Source: Candidatus Helarchaeota archaeon
GTDB taxonomy: Archaea; Asgardarchaeota; Lokiarchaeia; Helarchaeales; RDOG01
Reading direction: 5' to 3'
Assembly (NCBI GenBank): GCA_019058315.1
Contig: JAHPZH010000002.1
Coordinates: forward strand, 558,001-622,000
DNA length: 64,000 nucleotides
Below are positions 27,044 through 35,335 of the stretch, in pieces. The position numbers and the translations under genes were made by a program. Position 1 is the first letter of the stretch. Each line of letters begins with the position of its first letter. The notes under the pieces are model-generated. The model saw only the letters and a list, made by a program, of their open reading frames with translations. It was not told where the DNA came from and ran no database searches.

Positions 27044-28414
27044 TTGAATTTAATGGAATTTTCCGAGGATCAAGTAAAAAAAGCTATAAAAAATGGACAA
27101 ATTACTATTTCAGTTATCGGTTTAGGTAGAATTGGTCTGCCGACTGCAGTTCTTTTTGCTGAAAGTGGAGCAAATGTTATTGGTGTTGATATAGACCCAA
27201 AATTAATAGAATTATTAAAAGATGGTAAAAATGAATTAGATGAACCAAGTTTAGACGAATTAATTAAAAAAAATATTAAAAATGGGAAATTAAAAATAAG
27301 TTTGGATTTAAAATTTACAATAAAAAATTCCCAAGTTATTATTATATGTGTTCCTACCTCAATTAATAAAAATCATTCAGCAAATTATTCAATTATTAAA
27401 AAAGTTATCGAAGATCTTTCTGGGATCATAATTCCAAATCAAATAATCATCATAGAAAGTACAATCTCACCAGGTATGGTCGAAAATTATATGATTCCTG
27501 TACTAGAAAGAGGGTCAAAACTGAAGTGTGGTAAAGATTTTTTTATTGCAAGCTGTCCAGAAAGAGCTAATCCTGGAAATATTATAAAAACTTTTAAAAA
27601 TACTCCCAGAATAATTGGTGGAATTACTCAAAAATGCACAAATATTGCTAGTGCAATATATTCTTCGGTTATTGATTCTGAAATTATCAAAACGACCAAT
27701 CCAAAAACTGCTAATGCAGTAAAATTAACAGAAAATATTTTTAGAGACATAAATATAGCATTGATGAATGAATTGGCAATTCTTTATGAAAAACTTGAAA
27801 TAAATATTTTTGATGTTATTAAAGCCTCATCGACCAAATGGAATTTTATTCCACATTATCCAGGTCCTGGAGTAGGTGGCTCTTGTCTTCCTGTTAACCC
27901 CTATTATTTAATTGATGAGGCTAAAAAAGTTGGGTACGAATTAAATTTGATTCTTATGGCTAGAGAAATTAATGAACAAATGCCAGAACATATTGTTCAA
28001 TTGATAGGTAAGAGCCTAGAGATTGCAAAGAAATCTATTAAAAACTCAAATATATGTATACTAGGCTTATCTTATAAACCTGATATAAAGGATATACAAT
28101 TATCTCCCGCAATTTCCATTATAAATAAATTAAAACATCTCGAAGCTAAAATAAGACTATTTGATCCTTATTTTAAAAATCAAAATATTTTAGATATTAA
28201 GGTTAATAGTTCACTAGAAAATGCTGTAAAAGATGCGGATTGTTTGGTTATAGTAACTAAACATAAATTAATTAGTAATATTAATCTCCAAAATATTCAA
28301 AAATTAACTAAGAGTCCACTAATTATTGTTGATGGAAGAAAAACTTTTAATTCTGAAAATTTACCAAATAAAACTATTTATCAATGTGTTGGTTGTCCAC
28401 TTATTATATCTTAA
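27044..28414 (+). CDS. Nucleotide-sugar dehydrogenase, UDP-ManNAc dehydrogenase-like
   Basis: Oxidises C6 of a UDP-sugar to a carboxylate with 2 NAD. The Rossmann motif is VIGLGRIGLP (24-33), with ES-TISPG near 139-144, CPERANPG (171-178) and the catalytic Cys281 in GVGGSCLPVNPYY. The GSCLPVNPYYL form, rather than GSCFPKD, is typical of the WecC/UDP-ManNAc branch. The C-terminal domain starts near residue 340 (ILGLSYKPDIKD). Length 456. A UDP-glucose dehydrogenase lies nearby, so two different uronic acids are likely made in this locus. Confidence 0.88.
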   Translation: MNLMEFSEDQVKKAIKNGQITISVIGLGRIGLPTAVLFAESGANVIGVDIDPKLIELLKDGKNELDEPSLDELIKKNIKNGKLKISLDLKFTIKNSQVIIICVPTSINKNHSANYSIIKKVIEDLSGIIIPNQIIIIESTISPGMVENYMIPVLERGSKLKCGKDFFIASCPERANPGNIIKTFKNTPRIIGGITQKCTNIASAIYSSVIDSEIIKTTNPKTANAVKLTENIFRDINIALMNELAILYEKLEINIFDVIKASSTKWNFIPHYPGPGVGGSCLPVNPYYLIDEAKKVGYELNLILMAREINEQMPEHIVQLIGKSLEIAKKSIKNSNICILGLSYKPDIKDIQLSPAISIINKLKHLEAKIRLFDPYFKNQNILDIKVNSSLENAVKDADCLVIVTKHKLISNINLQNIQKLTKSPLIIVDGRKTFNSENLPNKTIYQCVGCPLIIS

Positions 28415-28472
28415 AACATCTATGGAATATTTTTACTTTGAATTGGATGTAAATTTCTTTTTTAATAATTAA

Positions 28473-29447
28473 TCATTTTTCAATTGTAAATTTTAAAAAT
28501 GCATCTTCTAAGCTTGGGGTAATTGATTTAAATTCAGAGATTTTATATTTTGAGATTACATCCATTAGTGTTGGTAGATTTTCTTCGAAATGGAATTGAA
28601 CTTCAATCCGATTTTCAGCTATCTGTTTAATATGTTCAATAAATTCTAAATTGTTTAATTCATTAGTTAGTTTAGCTATATCCTTAGTTTCAATTTGATA
28701 AATAAAACTAGATAACACACTATGTCTAAGTTTTTCAGGAGTATCAATTGCAATAATATTTCCTTGTTTTAATAATGCTATTCGTGAACAAACATCATTG
28801 GCAACTTCCATATTATGAGTTGTAATGATAATCGTTTTCTCCATTTCTTTTAATAATATTCTGATAAACCTAGAATTCTCTGGATCTAATCCCAAAGTCG
28901 GTTCATCTAGAATAAGGATTTCTGGGTCGTGAATAAGTGCCCTTGCTAGTGCTAATTTTGATTTCATTCCTAATGAATAATTCTCTACATATTGATTTTT
29001 CCAATTAGTTAAATCAACCAAATCTAAAAGTTCGTTAATTCGTTCGTTATAATTAAGAATATTATAAATCTTGCAATAATATTTTAAATTATCATACCCA
29101 GTTAATCGATAATAGATCATTGTATTACCAAACATAGTTCCTGTCATTGATTGAATTTTGAAAAAATTTTTACTTACATCTTTATTATCTATTATAATTG
29201 AACCCGATGTAGGTTCTAATAAACCACAAAGAATTTTTACTATGGTTGTCTTACCTGCTCCATTTGGTCCTAATATACCAAAAATTTCATTTCTCATAAC
29301 TTCAAAACTTACATTTTTAACAGCCAAAAAATCTTGATATACTGGCAATATAAGATTTCTAATAGACCCTTTGTCCTTCTTTATTTTATAATATTTTGTT
29401 ATGTTTCTAACATCAATAAATACATTTGACATAGTTCTAATATCCAT
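28473..29447 (-). CDS. ABC-2 type exporter, ATP-binding protein
   Basis: The ATPase partner of the permease just upstream. Walker A is GPNGAGKTT, signature YSLGMKSKLALARAL, Walker B ILILDEP and the switch His in ITTHN. A C-terminal DUF4162-like region (about the last 80 residues) ends with TPSLEDAFLKF, as in NatA/daunorubicin-type exporters; the sugar-binding domain of Wzt is absent. The start is uncertain: ATG at 29447 overlaps the permease stop by 11 bp, whereas ATG at 29432 begins 4 bp after it. Substrate may be a glycan or lipid given the neighbours, but the family does not tell. Confidence 0.88.
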   Translation of the reverse strand: MDIRTMSNVFIDVRNITKYYKIKKDKGSIRNLILPVYQDFLAVKNVSFEVMRNEIFGILGPNGAGKTTIVKILCGLLEPTSGSIIIDNKDVSKNFFKIQSMTGTMFGNTMIYYRLTGYDNLKYYCKIYNILNYNERINELLDLVDLTNWKNQYVENYSLGMKSKLALARALIHDPEILILDEPTLGLDPENSRFIRILLKEMEKTIIITTHNMEVANDVCSRIALLKQGNIIAIDTPEKLRHSVLSSFIYQIETKDIAKLTNELNNLEFIEHIKQIAENRIEVQFHFEENLPTLMDVISKYKISEFKSITPSLEDAFLKFTIEK

Positions 29448-30345
29448 GAATTCCGTATTTTTTCCAAATATTATTAAATAAGAATACGCCAAGAAAAACC
29501 ATGACTATTGAAAAAATAACTATATATACAATTGAAAAAATGATATTTGGACTATAAATTCCAAAATACACATTTTGAGCTAAGCTAACTCCATGATAGA
29601 ATGGATTCAAAAATATTATAGGTTGTAGGAAATCTGGGAAAAATTCAAAGGGTATACTATAACAACTCAAAAATAGTATAATAAATTGTATAAGTTCAAA
29701 TATTGCACGATAACTTTCAGTTGAAATAAAAACAGCCCCCTTCATCAATCCTATCCCTGCTGATGCAATAATCATTAAACATGCTATTAAAAATACAAAA
29801 ATTATCTGAATAAATGAAACAGGAACAATCAGGTAACTAATAATTATTAATAAAATAAAAAATAACAGAGATTCAAATAATGTTATAAGAATAAAGCCAA
29901 ATAACAATATATATCGATTAACCGGTGCTAAGATAATTCCTTGAATTGTGTTCCAAAATTTTTCTAATTGAAATCGCTCTATAAATGCGTTAAATCCATT
30001 TCTTGAAAAAACAAAAACAACATTACCTATTAATAACCAAGATAAATAATTTGACTGATTAAAAGATGAAAGGAAATTTGCTTCAATAAATTCATATAAA
30101 TAGTAATAGTAAATTACGCTATTTGGCTCATATTGATATGCTAAATATATGTTTATTAATGAAAATATATTGGGGTTCTGGGTAAAAAATATACCTGCAT
30201 ATAGAATTACAAATGGAATTATTGATACAAAAGGTTTTATAAGTGTTCTAGTGAAGAAATAGATTGGAAACCGTAATTTAAGCTTAAATTCTTTTTCTGA
30301 GATTCCAATTGTTTTTCTATAAATTCTATTTAATCTTTGTAACAT
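29437..30345 (-). CDS. ABC-2 type exporter, permease
   Basis: A 302-residue integral membrane protein with six hydrophobic segments (about 35-55, 105-125, 145-172, 176-200, 208-232, 262-288), the normal ABC-2 count. LNPFYHGVSLAQN between the fifth and sixth spans is the usual ABC-2 extracellular-end motif (NP-x2-H/Y). A cytosolic amphipathic N-terminus (RLNRIYRKT) precedes span 1. ATG start. The stop overlaps the ATPase gene start, so the pair is translationally coupled. It lies between the two nucleotide-sugar dehydrogenases, which suggests export of a glycan or lipid-linked sugar. Confidence 0.83.
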   Translation of the reverse strand: MLQRLNRIYRKTIGISEKEFKLKLRFPIYFFTRTLIKPFVSIIPFVILYAGIFFTQNPNIFSLINIYLAYQYEPNSVIYYYYLYEFIEANFLSSFNQSNYLSWLLIGNVVFVFSRNGFNAFIERFQLEKFWNTIQGIILAPVNRYILLFGFILITLFESLLFFILLIIISYLIVPVSFIQIIFVFLIACLMIIASAGIGLMKGAVFISTESYRAIFELIQFIILFLSCYSIPFEFFPDFLQPIIFLNPFYHGVSLAQNVYFGIYSPNIIFSIVYIVIFSIVMVFLGVFLFNNIWKKYGIHGY

Positions 30346-30533
30346 TAAACTTAACCCAATGTTTGATTATTTTTTATTTGTAAAGTATTCTATTTTTTTT
30401 TTTGGTATGTGTATTGAATTAAGAAAACTTAAAAATCTAATAAGAAATTGAAATAAATAAAATTTTATCAATAATTTCGTAAGAAATGTAGATATTTGAA
30501 TTTTAAAGTTTTACTCAAACCGGAGATTTAAAA

Positions 30534-31859
30534 ATGGAAATAAAAAATATTGGAATTGTCGGTTTAGGGTATGTCGGATTAACAACTGGAGTTGGCTTCG
30601 CTTTTAAAGGATACAATGTGATAGGTATTGATATAAATAAAACAAATGTTGAAAGAATTAATTCGGGTGAAGTTACTTTTTATGAACCAGGTTTGGCAGA
30701 ATTGCTTAAAAAAATGATAGAGAAACAGAAATTCAAAGCCAGTGTTAATATTAATGATCTTTTAATTTGTGAAGTTATTTTTATTTGTGTAGGCACTCCT
30801 CCAAAAGAAACTGGTGCTAGTGACTTAAATCAAATTGAAAGTGCGGCAATTGAAATAGGTAAAATATTACAGAAAATGAATAAGAATCCAATAATTATTA
30901 CCAAAAGTACTGTTCCACCCGGTACAACACAAACAGTAGTATTACCTTTATTAGAAAAATATTCTGGAAAAAAAGTTGGAAGAGATTTTTCCATTGCAAT
31001 GTCTCCGGAATTTTTAAAAGAAGGGAATGCATTAAACGATTTTCTTCATCCTGACCGTACAATATTTGGAGCATATGATGATAAAACATCAAAAATTTTA
31101 TATGATTTCTTTAAAATTTTTGATAATCCAATCTTTGCTGTTAAAAATATCTCCACTGCTGAAATGATTAAATATATAAATAACGCATTTTTGAGCACAA
31201 AAATATCATTCATCAATGAGATAGCAAATATTTGTAGGCTAATTGAAAATGTAGATGTAACTGATATTGCAAAAGGTATAGGAATGGATGAAAGAATAAG
31301 TGAAAAATTTCTTAGAGCAGGTTGTGGATTTGGGGGCTCGTGTTATCCTAAAGATGTAAAAGCTATAATTGCTTTTGCGAAAGGTAGAGGATATTCTCCT
31401 TTATTATTATCATCTGTTTTAGAAGTAAATGAAAATCAAGCTCAAATTACTGTAGATATCTTAAAAAACGCCCTTCCGGATTTAAGCAATAAAAAAATCT
31501 CTATATTAGGGTTAGCATTTAAGCCTGAAACTTCTGATATGCGTGAAGCATGTTCGCTTAGGATAATTAATATTCTTAAACAAGAAAAAAATGCAGAAAT
31601 AACTGTTTATGATCCTAAAGCAATGGAAGAAGCACGAAAAATCTTAGGTAATACAGTACACTTTACAAATTCTATTGAAGAATGCATTGAAGGAGCTGAT
31701 GCATGCATTATCGTAACCGAATGGGATGAATTTAAACCTTTAAAACCAGAGTTTTTTCTAAAACATATGAAAAATCCCCTCATTATTGATAGTAGAAAAA
31801 TTTATGATCATGAGAAATTTTCTAAAGTTCTATCTTATTACGAAATAGGACGACTTTAA
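30534..31859 (+). CDS. UDP-glucose 6-dehydrogenase
   Basis: Makes UDP-glucuronate from UDP-glucose with 2 NAD. The Rossmann motif is IVGLGYVGL (8-16) with Asp33 for NAD. STVPPGT (125-131), SPEFLKEGNA (157-166), Lys213 in MIKYINNAF and the catalytic Cys270 in GFGGSCYPKD are all intact. The C-terminal UDP-binding domain begins at ISILGLAFKPETSD. Length 441 is normal for archaeal and bacterial Ugd/AglM. GGAG lies 8 nt before the ATG. It overlaps the acyltransferase stop convergently by 4 bp. UDP-glucuronate is a common precursor of archaeal N-glycans. Confidence 0.93.
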   Translation: MEIKNIGIVGLGYVGLTTGVGFAFKGYNVIGIDINKTNVERINSGEVTFYEPGLAELLKKMIEKQKFKASVNINDLLICEVIFICVGTPPKETGASDLNQIESAAIEIGKILQKMNKNPIIITKSTVPPGTTQTVVLPLLEKYSGKKVGRDFSIAMSPEFLKEGNALNDFLHPDRTIFGAYDDKTSKILYDFFKIFDNPIFAVKNISTAEMIKYINNAFLSTKISFINEIANICRLIENVDVTDIAKGIGMDERISEKFLRAGCGFGGSCYPKDVKAIIAFAKGRGYSPLLLSSVLEVNENQAQITVDILKNALPDLSNKKISILGLAFKPETSDMREACSLRIINILKQEKNAEITVYDPKAMEEARKILGNTVHFTNSIEECIEGADACIIVTEWDEFKPLKPEFFLKHMKNPLIIDSRKIYDHEKFSKVLSYYEIGRL

Positions 31860-32443
31860 TCTCTGTTCCTAATAACTCTACACGGATTTCCATAAGCTAC
31901 TACATTTTTGGGAATATTTTTCGTCACAATTGAACCAGCACCAATAAGTGAGTGTTCTCCAATCTCAATCCCTGGTAATATAATAGATCCTGCACCAATT
32001 GCGCAATTTTTTCTAAAAATAGGACCTTTTAAAAGATTTTTATCTGTAACTGGGGGATATTTATCATTTGTAGTAATTACACATGGTCCAATAAATACCC
32101 CGATTTCAATTTTTACTCCCCATGTAATATAAACTCCACTTTGAATATTAACATTATTTCCTATGATACAATTTCCATCTACAATGCTATTGGTGCCAAT
32201 TAAAACATTATCTCCAATATTTGTCTTCTCTCTAATCATTACATTATGGCCAGTTTTGAAATTTTTTCCAATTTTTACCTCCCCATAAATTTTAGAACCG
32301 CTTCTTATCAATAATTTTTCCCCAATTTTTAATCCTTTATCATTAATCCCCAATTCCACATTATTTCCAATAATGGATTTATCATTTAATTTCACATTTT
32401 TATGAATTATGACATTTTTTCCCTTTTCAATGGAATTTTTCAT
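31856..32443 (-). CDS. Left-handed beta-helix (hexapeptide) acyltransferase
   Basis: A 195-residue protein built of hexapeptide repeats of the [LIV]-G-x4 type through most of its length, ending in IGAGSIVTKNIPKNVVAYGNP, the usual cap of O- or N-acetyltransferases such as WbpD. A loop with TTNDKYPP interrupts the helix before the last turns, where the catalytic region of such trimers lies. ATG at 32443 is preceded by GGATGA at good spacing; an ATG at 32452 adds three residues. With the nucleotide-sugar dehydrogenases it probably acetylates a UDP-amino sugar. Confidence 0.85.
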   Translation of the reverse strand: MKNSIEKGKNVIIHKNVKLNDKSIIGNNVELGINDKGLKIGEKLLIRSGSKIYGEVKIGKNFKTGHNVMIREKTNIGDNVLIGTNSIVDGNCIIGNNVNIQSGVYITWGVKIEIGVFIGPCVITTNDKYPPVTDKNLLKGPIFRKNCAIGAGSIILPGIEIGEHSLIGAGSIVTKNIPKNVVAYGNPCRVIRNRD

Positions 32444-32553
32444 ATTAATCATCCAATTTGAGAATAAATAAGTATTTTAGGTTATCTTGACTTTAAAATT
32501 TAAGATTTTTGAAACATGAAATTATTAGTTTATTTAGTTGATAAAAGAAAAAA

Positions 32554-33024
32554 TTATTTGAGAAGTGATTCATCCGCATATGCTTCTAGAATTTCTCCGA
32601 AATAAAGACGATGGGAACAAATAGACCCTGATTCTGCTTCATGAATAATTTTACACTCGTAATTTATCATTGCTTCAGCTATTATGGGAACATCTATGAT
32701 TTTTGCTGGTTCTAAAGTTAAACCCGCCATTTCAATTTTATCTGTAGTTCTACCAGAATAAGAACCAGCAATGGATACAGCTGATCGAATTTTTGGTGAT
32801 GGAACATTCAATGAAAATTCCTTGACTTCTCCTAATAATGAAAAAGAATAGCGACTCGGAGCTACTGCAATTACACAAACAGGATCTCCCCATAAATTAC
32901 CAATGGTTTTCCAATCCAAAGCCATCATATTAGTTTTTCCTTCTTTAGATTGTGTGACTAGAAGCGCAGTTTTACTAACAGTTATGTTCGCTAATTGGAA
33001 AGGATCAATTTTTACTTTCTTCAT
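32554..33024 (-). CDS. Flavin reductase-like, FMN-binding protein
   Basis: A 156-residue split-barrel protein of the flavin-reductase-like family, whose members bind FMN and use NAD(P)H or accept electrons from ferredoxin. Seen are TALLVTQSKEGKTNMMALDW, VAPSRYS near the FMN phosphate site, EFSLNVPS, and a C-terminal YFGEILEAYAD strand. I chose ATG at 33024; the frame continues to 33069 but the extra residues are hydrophobic and unlike the family. A ferredoxin gene diverges from it across about 60 bp, and the two may form a redox pair. Confidence 0.83.
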   Translation of the reverse strand: MKKVKIDPFQLANITVSKTALLVTQSKEGKTNMMALDWKTIGNLWGDPVCVIAVAPSRYSFSLLGEVKEFSLNVPSPKIRSAVSIAGSYSGRTTDKIEMAGLTLEPAKIIDVPIIAEAMINYECKIIHEAESGSICSHRLYFGEILEAYADESLLK

Positions 33025-33083
33025 AAGTAACTTATAAAGGAAGATATAATTATAAAATAATTTGATCAATTGATTTGGAATCG

Positions 33084-33284
33084 ATGATTTTGGTAAAGTT
33101 AGTAATTAACTATGATAAATGCACAGGTTGCGGAACTTGCGTCGAAACTTGCCCTGTAAATGTATATAAAATAGATGAAGACAAAGGAAAAACAAAAATT
33201 GTTGCTATTAATGAATGTCTCGATTGTAAAGCATGCGAAGTTCAATGTCCAGAAGAATGTATCGAAGTTATTTCTGAAGATTAA
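33084..33284 (+). CDS. 2[4Fe-4S] ferredoxin
   Basis: A 66-residue electron carrier with two complete C-x2-C-x2-C-x3-C-P clusters: CTGCGTCVETCP and CLDCKACEVQCP. The two halves are the standard tandem. I chose ATG at 33084; TTG at 33075 would add three residues. It diverges from the flavin-reductase-like gene. Possible partners in the window include that protein and the radical SAM enzymes, which need a low-potential reductant. Confidence 0.93.
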   Translation: MILVKLVINYDKCTGCGTCVETCPVNVYKIDEDKGKTKIVAINECLDCKACEVQCPEECIEVISED

Positions 33285-33328
33285 TTTATTTGTTTAATTT
33301 TTTATTCAATATTTAAAAAACCGTTCAA

Positions 33329-33337
33329 TTTATAAAG
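33329..33337 (+). promoter_or_regulatory. TATA-like box of the tRNA-Gln gene
   Basis: TTTATAAAG is centred about 43 nt before the tRNA 5' end. An archaeal start 26 nt downstream would leave a leader of about 16 nt for RNase P. A second TATA-like stretch at 33357-33366 is too close to fit. Confidence 0.35.
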
Positions 33338-33376
33338 AATATTTAATTTATGAAAAATATAAAAATACCAAGAACT

Positions 33377-33507
33377 AGCCCGGTGGTGTAGCGGCCAAGC
33401 ATATAGGGCTTTGGTAGATTTAGTGAACATTAGATCTGGAGAAACCCTGCGACCCCAGTTCGAAAAGCTGAAAAATATTCAGTTCGAAAATCTGGGCCGG
33501 GCTACCA
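33377..33507 (+). tRNA. tRNA-Gln (anticodon UUG) with two introns
   Basis: The mature tRNA of 76 nt (with encoded CCA) is recovered after removing two introns. Acceptor stem is AGCCCGG/CCGGGCT with discriminator A; D arm GTGT/GCAT; anticodon stem TAGGG/CCCTG with loop CTTTGGA (UUG); T arm CCCAG/CTGGG with loop TTCGAAT. Intron 1 (33415-33443, 29 nt) is at position 37/38, with central helix CTTT/GGAG, bulges GGT and AAA and inner helix AGAT/ATCT. Intron 2 (33465-33490, 26 nt) is in the T loop at 59/60, with central helix TTCG/CGAA, bulges AAA and AAT and a seven-pair inner helix AGCTGAA/TTCAGTT. Both are canonical bulge-helix-bulge sites. The A1-U72 pair fits archaeal tRNA-Gln, charged by way of Glu-tRNA amidation. 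Confidence 0.95.
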
Positions 33508-33521
33508 ATTAATTATTTTCA

Positions 33522-33533
33522 TTTATTTTTTTT
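33522..33533 (+). terminator. T-tract terminator of the tRNA-Gln gene
   Basis: A T-rich stretch ending in eight consecutive T (33526-33533) lies about 20 nt after the CCA end, in the place expected for an archaeal intrinsic terminator. The rest of 33534-33616 is AT-rich spacer with nothing further seen. Confidence 0.45.
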
Positions 33534-33616
33534 AATTTATCAATAAGATGTGAAAAAAAATCTTTAGCTTTAAAATTTACAAAAAATTTTAAAGGTCCGC
33601 ATATAAACAAATTATA

Positions 33617-34531
33617 ATGAACCGTTTAAAGAGTAAATTAAAAAAATTTGAATGGGTACTATCTAATCCTTTTACTAAATTAAAACTTTATTCATTAAAA
33701 TCTAGTTCAATAAAAAAAATAATATATATTTTAATTGAAACTTATAATAAAAACAGAATTTTAACCCGAATGAAAGACCTTTTAAAAAGCAAATCGTTCA
33801 CAAAAAAGGCATTGGCGGTACTTGATAATGAATTAAGTGTTCATAGTTTATCAAGTATCGGTGAAAGTAAACCTAAAAGATTTCAAGGAGATGTCAAATT
33901 AAGCTATTTAATCGATAGAATAATAAAATTTTTTAATATTTCATCTTTTATCGAAACTGGAACTCACTTAGGGGGAACTTCATCAGTAATGGCAATTTTA
34001 CATCCAAATTTACAAATATTTACATGTGAAATAAATAGAAATTTCTATAAAATAGCAAAGGAGGGGCTTAAAAAATATAAAAATGTTTATATTGAAAATA
34101 AAAATTCTAAATCTTTTTTATTAGAATTGATTAAAAATAAAAAAATATCAGATGTTCCATTGTTATTTCTCGATGCTCATTGGTATGATTTTACACCACT
34201 TCAAATCGAGGTAAAAGTAATTTCTTCAAAAGTGAATAAAGCAATTTATGTTATTCATGATTTTGAGGTTCCTAATAAACCCGAATACCATTACGATATT
34301 CAGAGAAGATCAAGTAAAAACCCAATTGCATGTAATCTTGCTCTTATAAAAAATAATTTTAAATCTAGAAATCAATACAATCTTTTATTTCCGAATTATG
34401 GTAAAAGCAACTCAAATTTATCTAGACTAATTGGATACGTTGTAATTTTTCAAAATCTTTCAACATTATTTAATAAATTTTTAAATATTAAATATATTCA
34501 AAATAATTTTTTTGAATATAAGGAATTTTGA
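33617..34531 (+). CDS. SAM-methyltransferase-like protein, private family (copy 2)
   Basis: A 304-residue paralogue of the protein encoded at 12473-13324. The shared blocks come in the same order: SSFIETGTHLGGTS (motif I), FTCEINR, PLLFLDAHWYDFTPLQIE, VIHDFEVPNKPE, and a C-terminal GYVVIFQNLSTLF. The two copies differ in the basic N-terminal 90 residues. A TylF-like O-methyltransferase fold is likely. It sits outside the main glycan block, between the tRNA and the Trm112-like gene. ATG start. Function unknown; the conserved Asp and His pairs suggest an active enzyme. Confidence 0.58.
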   Translation: MNRLKSKLKKFEWVLSNPFTKLKLYSLKSSSIKKIIYILIETYNKNRILTRMKDLLKSKSFTKKALAVLDNELSVHSLSSIGESKPKRFQGDVKLSYLIDRIIKFFNISSFIETGTHLGGTSSVMAILHPNLQIFTCEINRNFYKIAKEGLKKYKNVYIENKNSKSFLLELIKNKKISDVPLLFLDAHWYDFTPLQIEVKVISSKVNKAIYVIHDFEVPNKPEYHYDIQRRSSKNPIACNLALIKNNFKSRNQYNLLFPNYGKSNSNLSRLIGYVVIFQNLSTLFNKFLNIKYIQNNFFEYKEF

Positions 34532-34552
34532 AATACAAATTTTACTTTAAAA

Positions 34553-35278
34553 TTAGCGATTAAAAACCAAATTACAATTTGGACATATTATATCCTTAAC
34601 TTCGAGTGTTTCAAAGCCATGACCACATTTAGGGCATATTAAATAATTTTCTAAATTGAATGGTTCTGCCTTTAATAAAACGTCTTCTTCAATCTTATCC
34701 TTCCATTTTTGAAGAAATTCTTTTTCATGCTTTACTTTTCGTATTTCATCAGGGAGCATTTGAGGAATTGTTTCAATAATCGGATACCATCTATTACATT
34801 TTCTACAAGTCATAATTCCTTCTTCAATTTCTGCAAAAAATAAGAACCAATTTAATAAATAAATATTAAATTTAAGTTTCTCGAAAATATTAGGCTGTTT
34901 TTCTATTCCACTATTATTTTTATACTCAATAATTTTATTGAACAAATCATTTTTAATTAAATCTAAAATTTTACTCGATTTTGTATTTGACTTATCTTCA
35001 ATGGATAAAATATCGTCATAAATTTTATCAAGTTCCTTAATATAATCGGATAGAGGTTTTTCTGACCGTGAAATGTAGTCTTTCACTTTAATTTCGTTCT
35101 CAATTTTTAAAACTTTAATTTGTATATCTTTTTTTAGGTCCTCAATTTTTTTTTCTTCAATTATACTTTCTAAATGTTTGAATTTATCGCTATCTGTCTC
35201 CCATTTAAAAATTTTTAATTGTAATGGAAAAAATTTACAAATAGGACAAGCTAATAGACTGAGTAGACCCGATTTCAA
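34553..35278 (-). CDS. Expanded Trm112-like zinc protein
   Basis: The 241-residue protein begins with LLACPICK and, after a charged helical insert of about 110 residues, returns with MTCRKCNRWYPIIETIPQML, the second half of a Trm112 fold (CPxC ... CxxC-x2-WYPI-x2-IP-x-MLP). Trm112 is a small activator that holds several tRNA, rRNA and protein methyltransferases. The C-terminus adds a further zinc ribbon, CPKCGHGFE ... ICPNC. Normal Trm112 is 60-125 residues, so both the insert and the extra ribbon are unusual. TTG start at 35278 with GAGGAA 6 nt upstream. It could be a dedicated partner of methyltransferases in this region. Confidence 0.65.
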   Translation of the reverse strand: MKSGLLSLLACPICKFFPLQLKIFKWETDSDKFKHLESIIEEKKIEDLKKDIQIKVLKIENEIKVKDYISRSEKPLSDYIKELDKIYDDILSIEDKSNTKSSKILDLIKNDLFNKIIEYKNNSGIEKQPNIFEKLKFNIYLLNWFLFFAEIEEGIMTCRKCNRWYPIIETIPQMLPDEIRKVKHEKEFLQKWKDKIEEDVLLKAEPFNLENYLICPKCGHGFETLEVKDIICPNCNLVFNR

Positions 35279-35335
35279 TAGTAATTCCTCAAAAAATTAT
35301 GTCAAATATAATTTTATTTCTTAAATATAATAAAT

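Noticed and set aside
33456..33490. Direct repeat CAGTTCGAAAA as an attachment site or mobile-element scar
   Set aside because: Fully explained by the T-loop intron whose 3' end mimics the TTCGAA loop to form the splice-site helix; no integrase or element follows.
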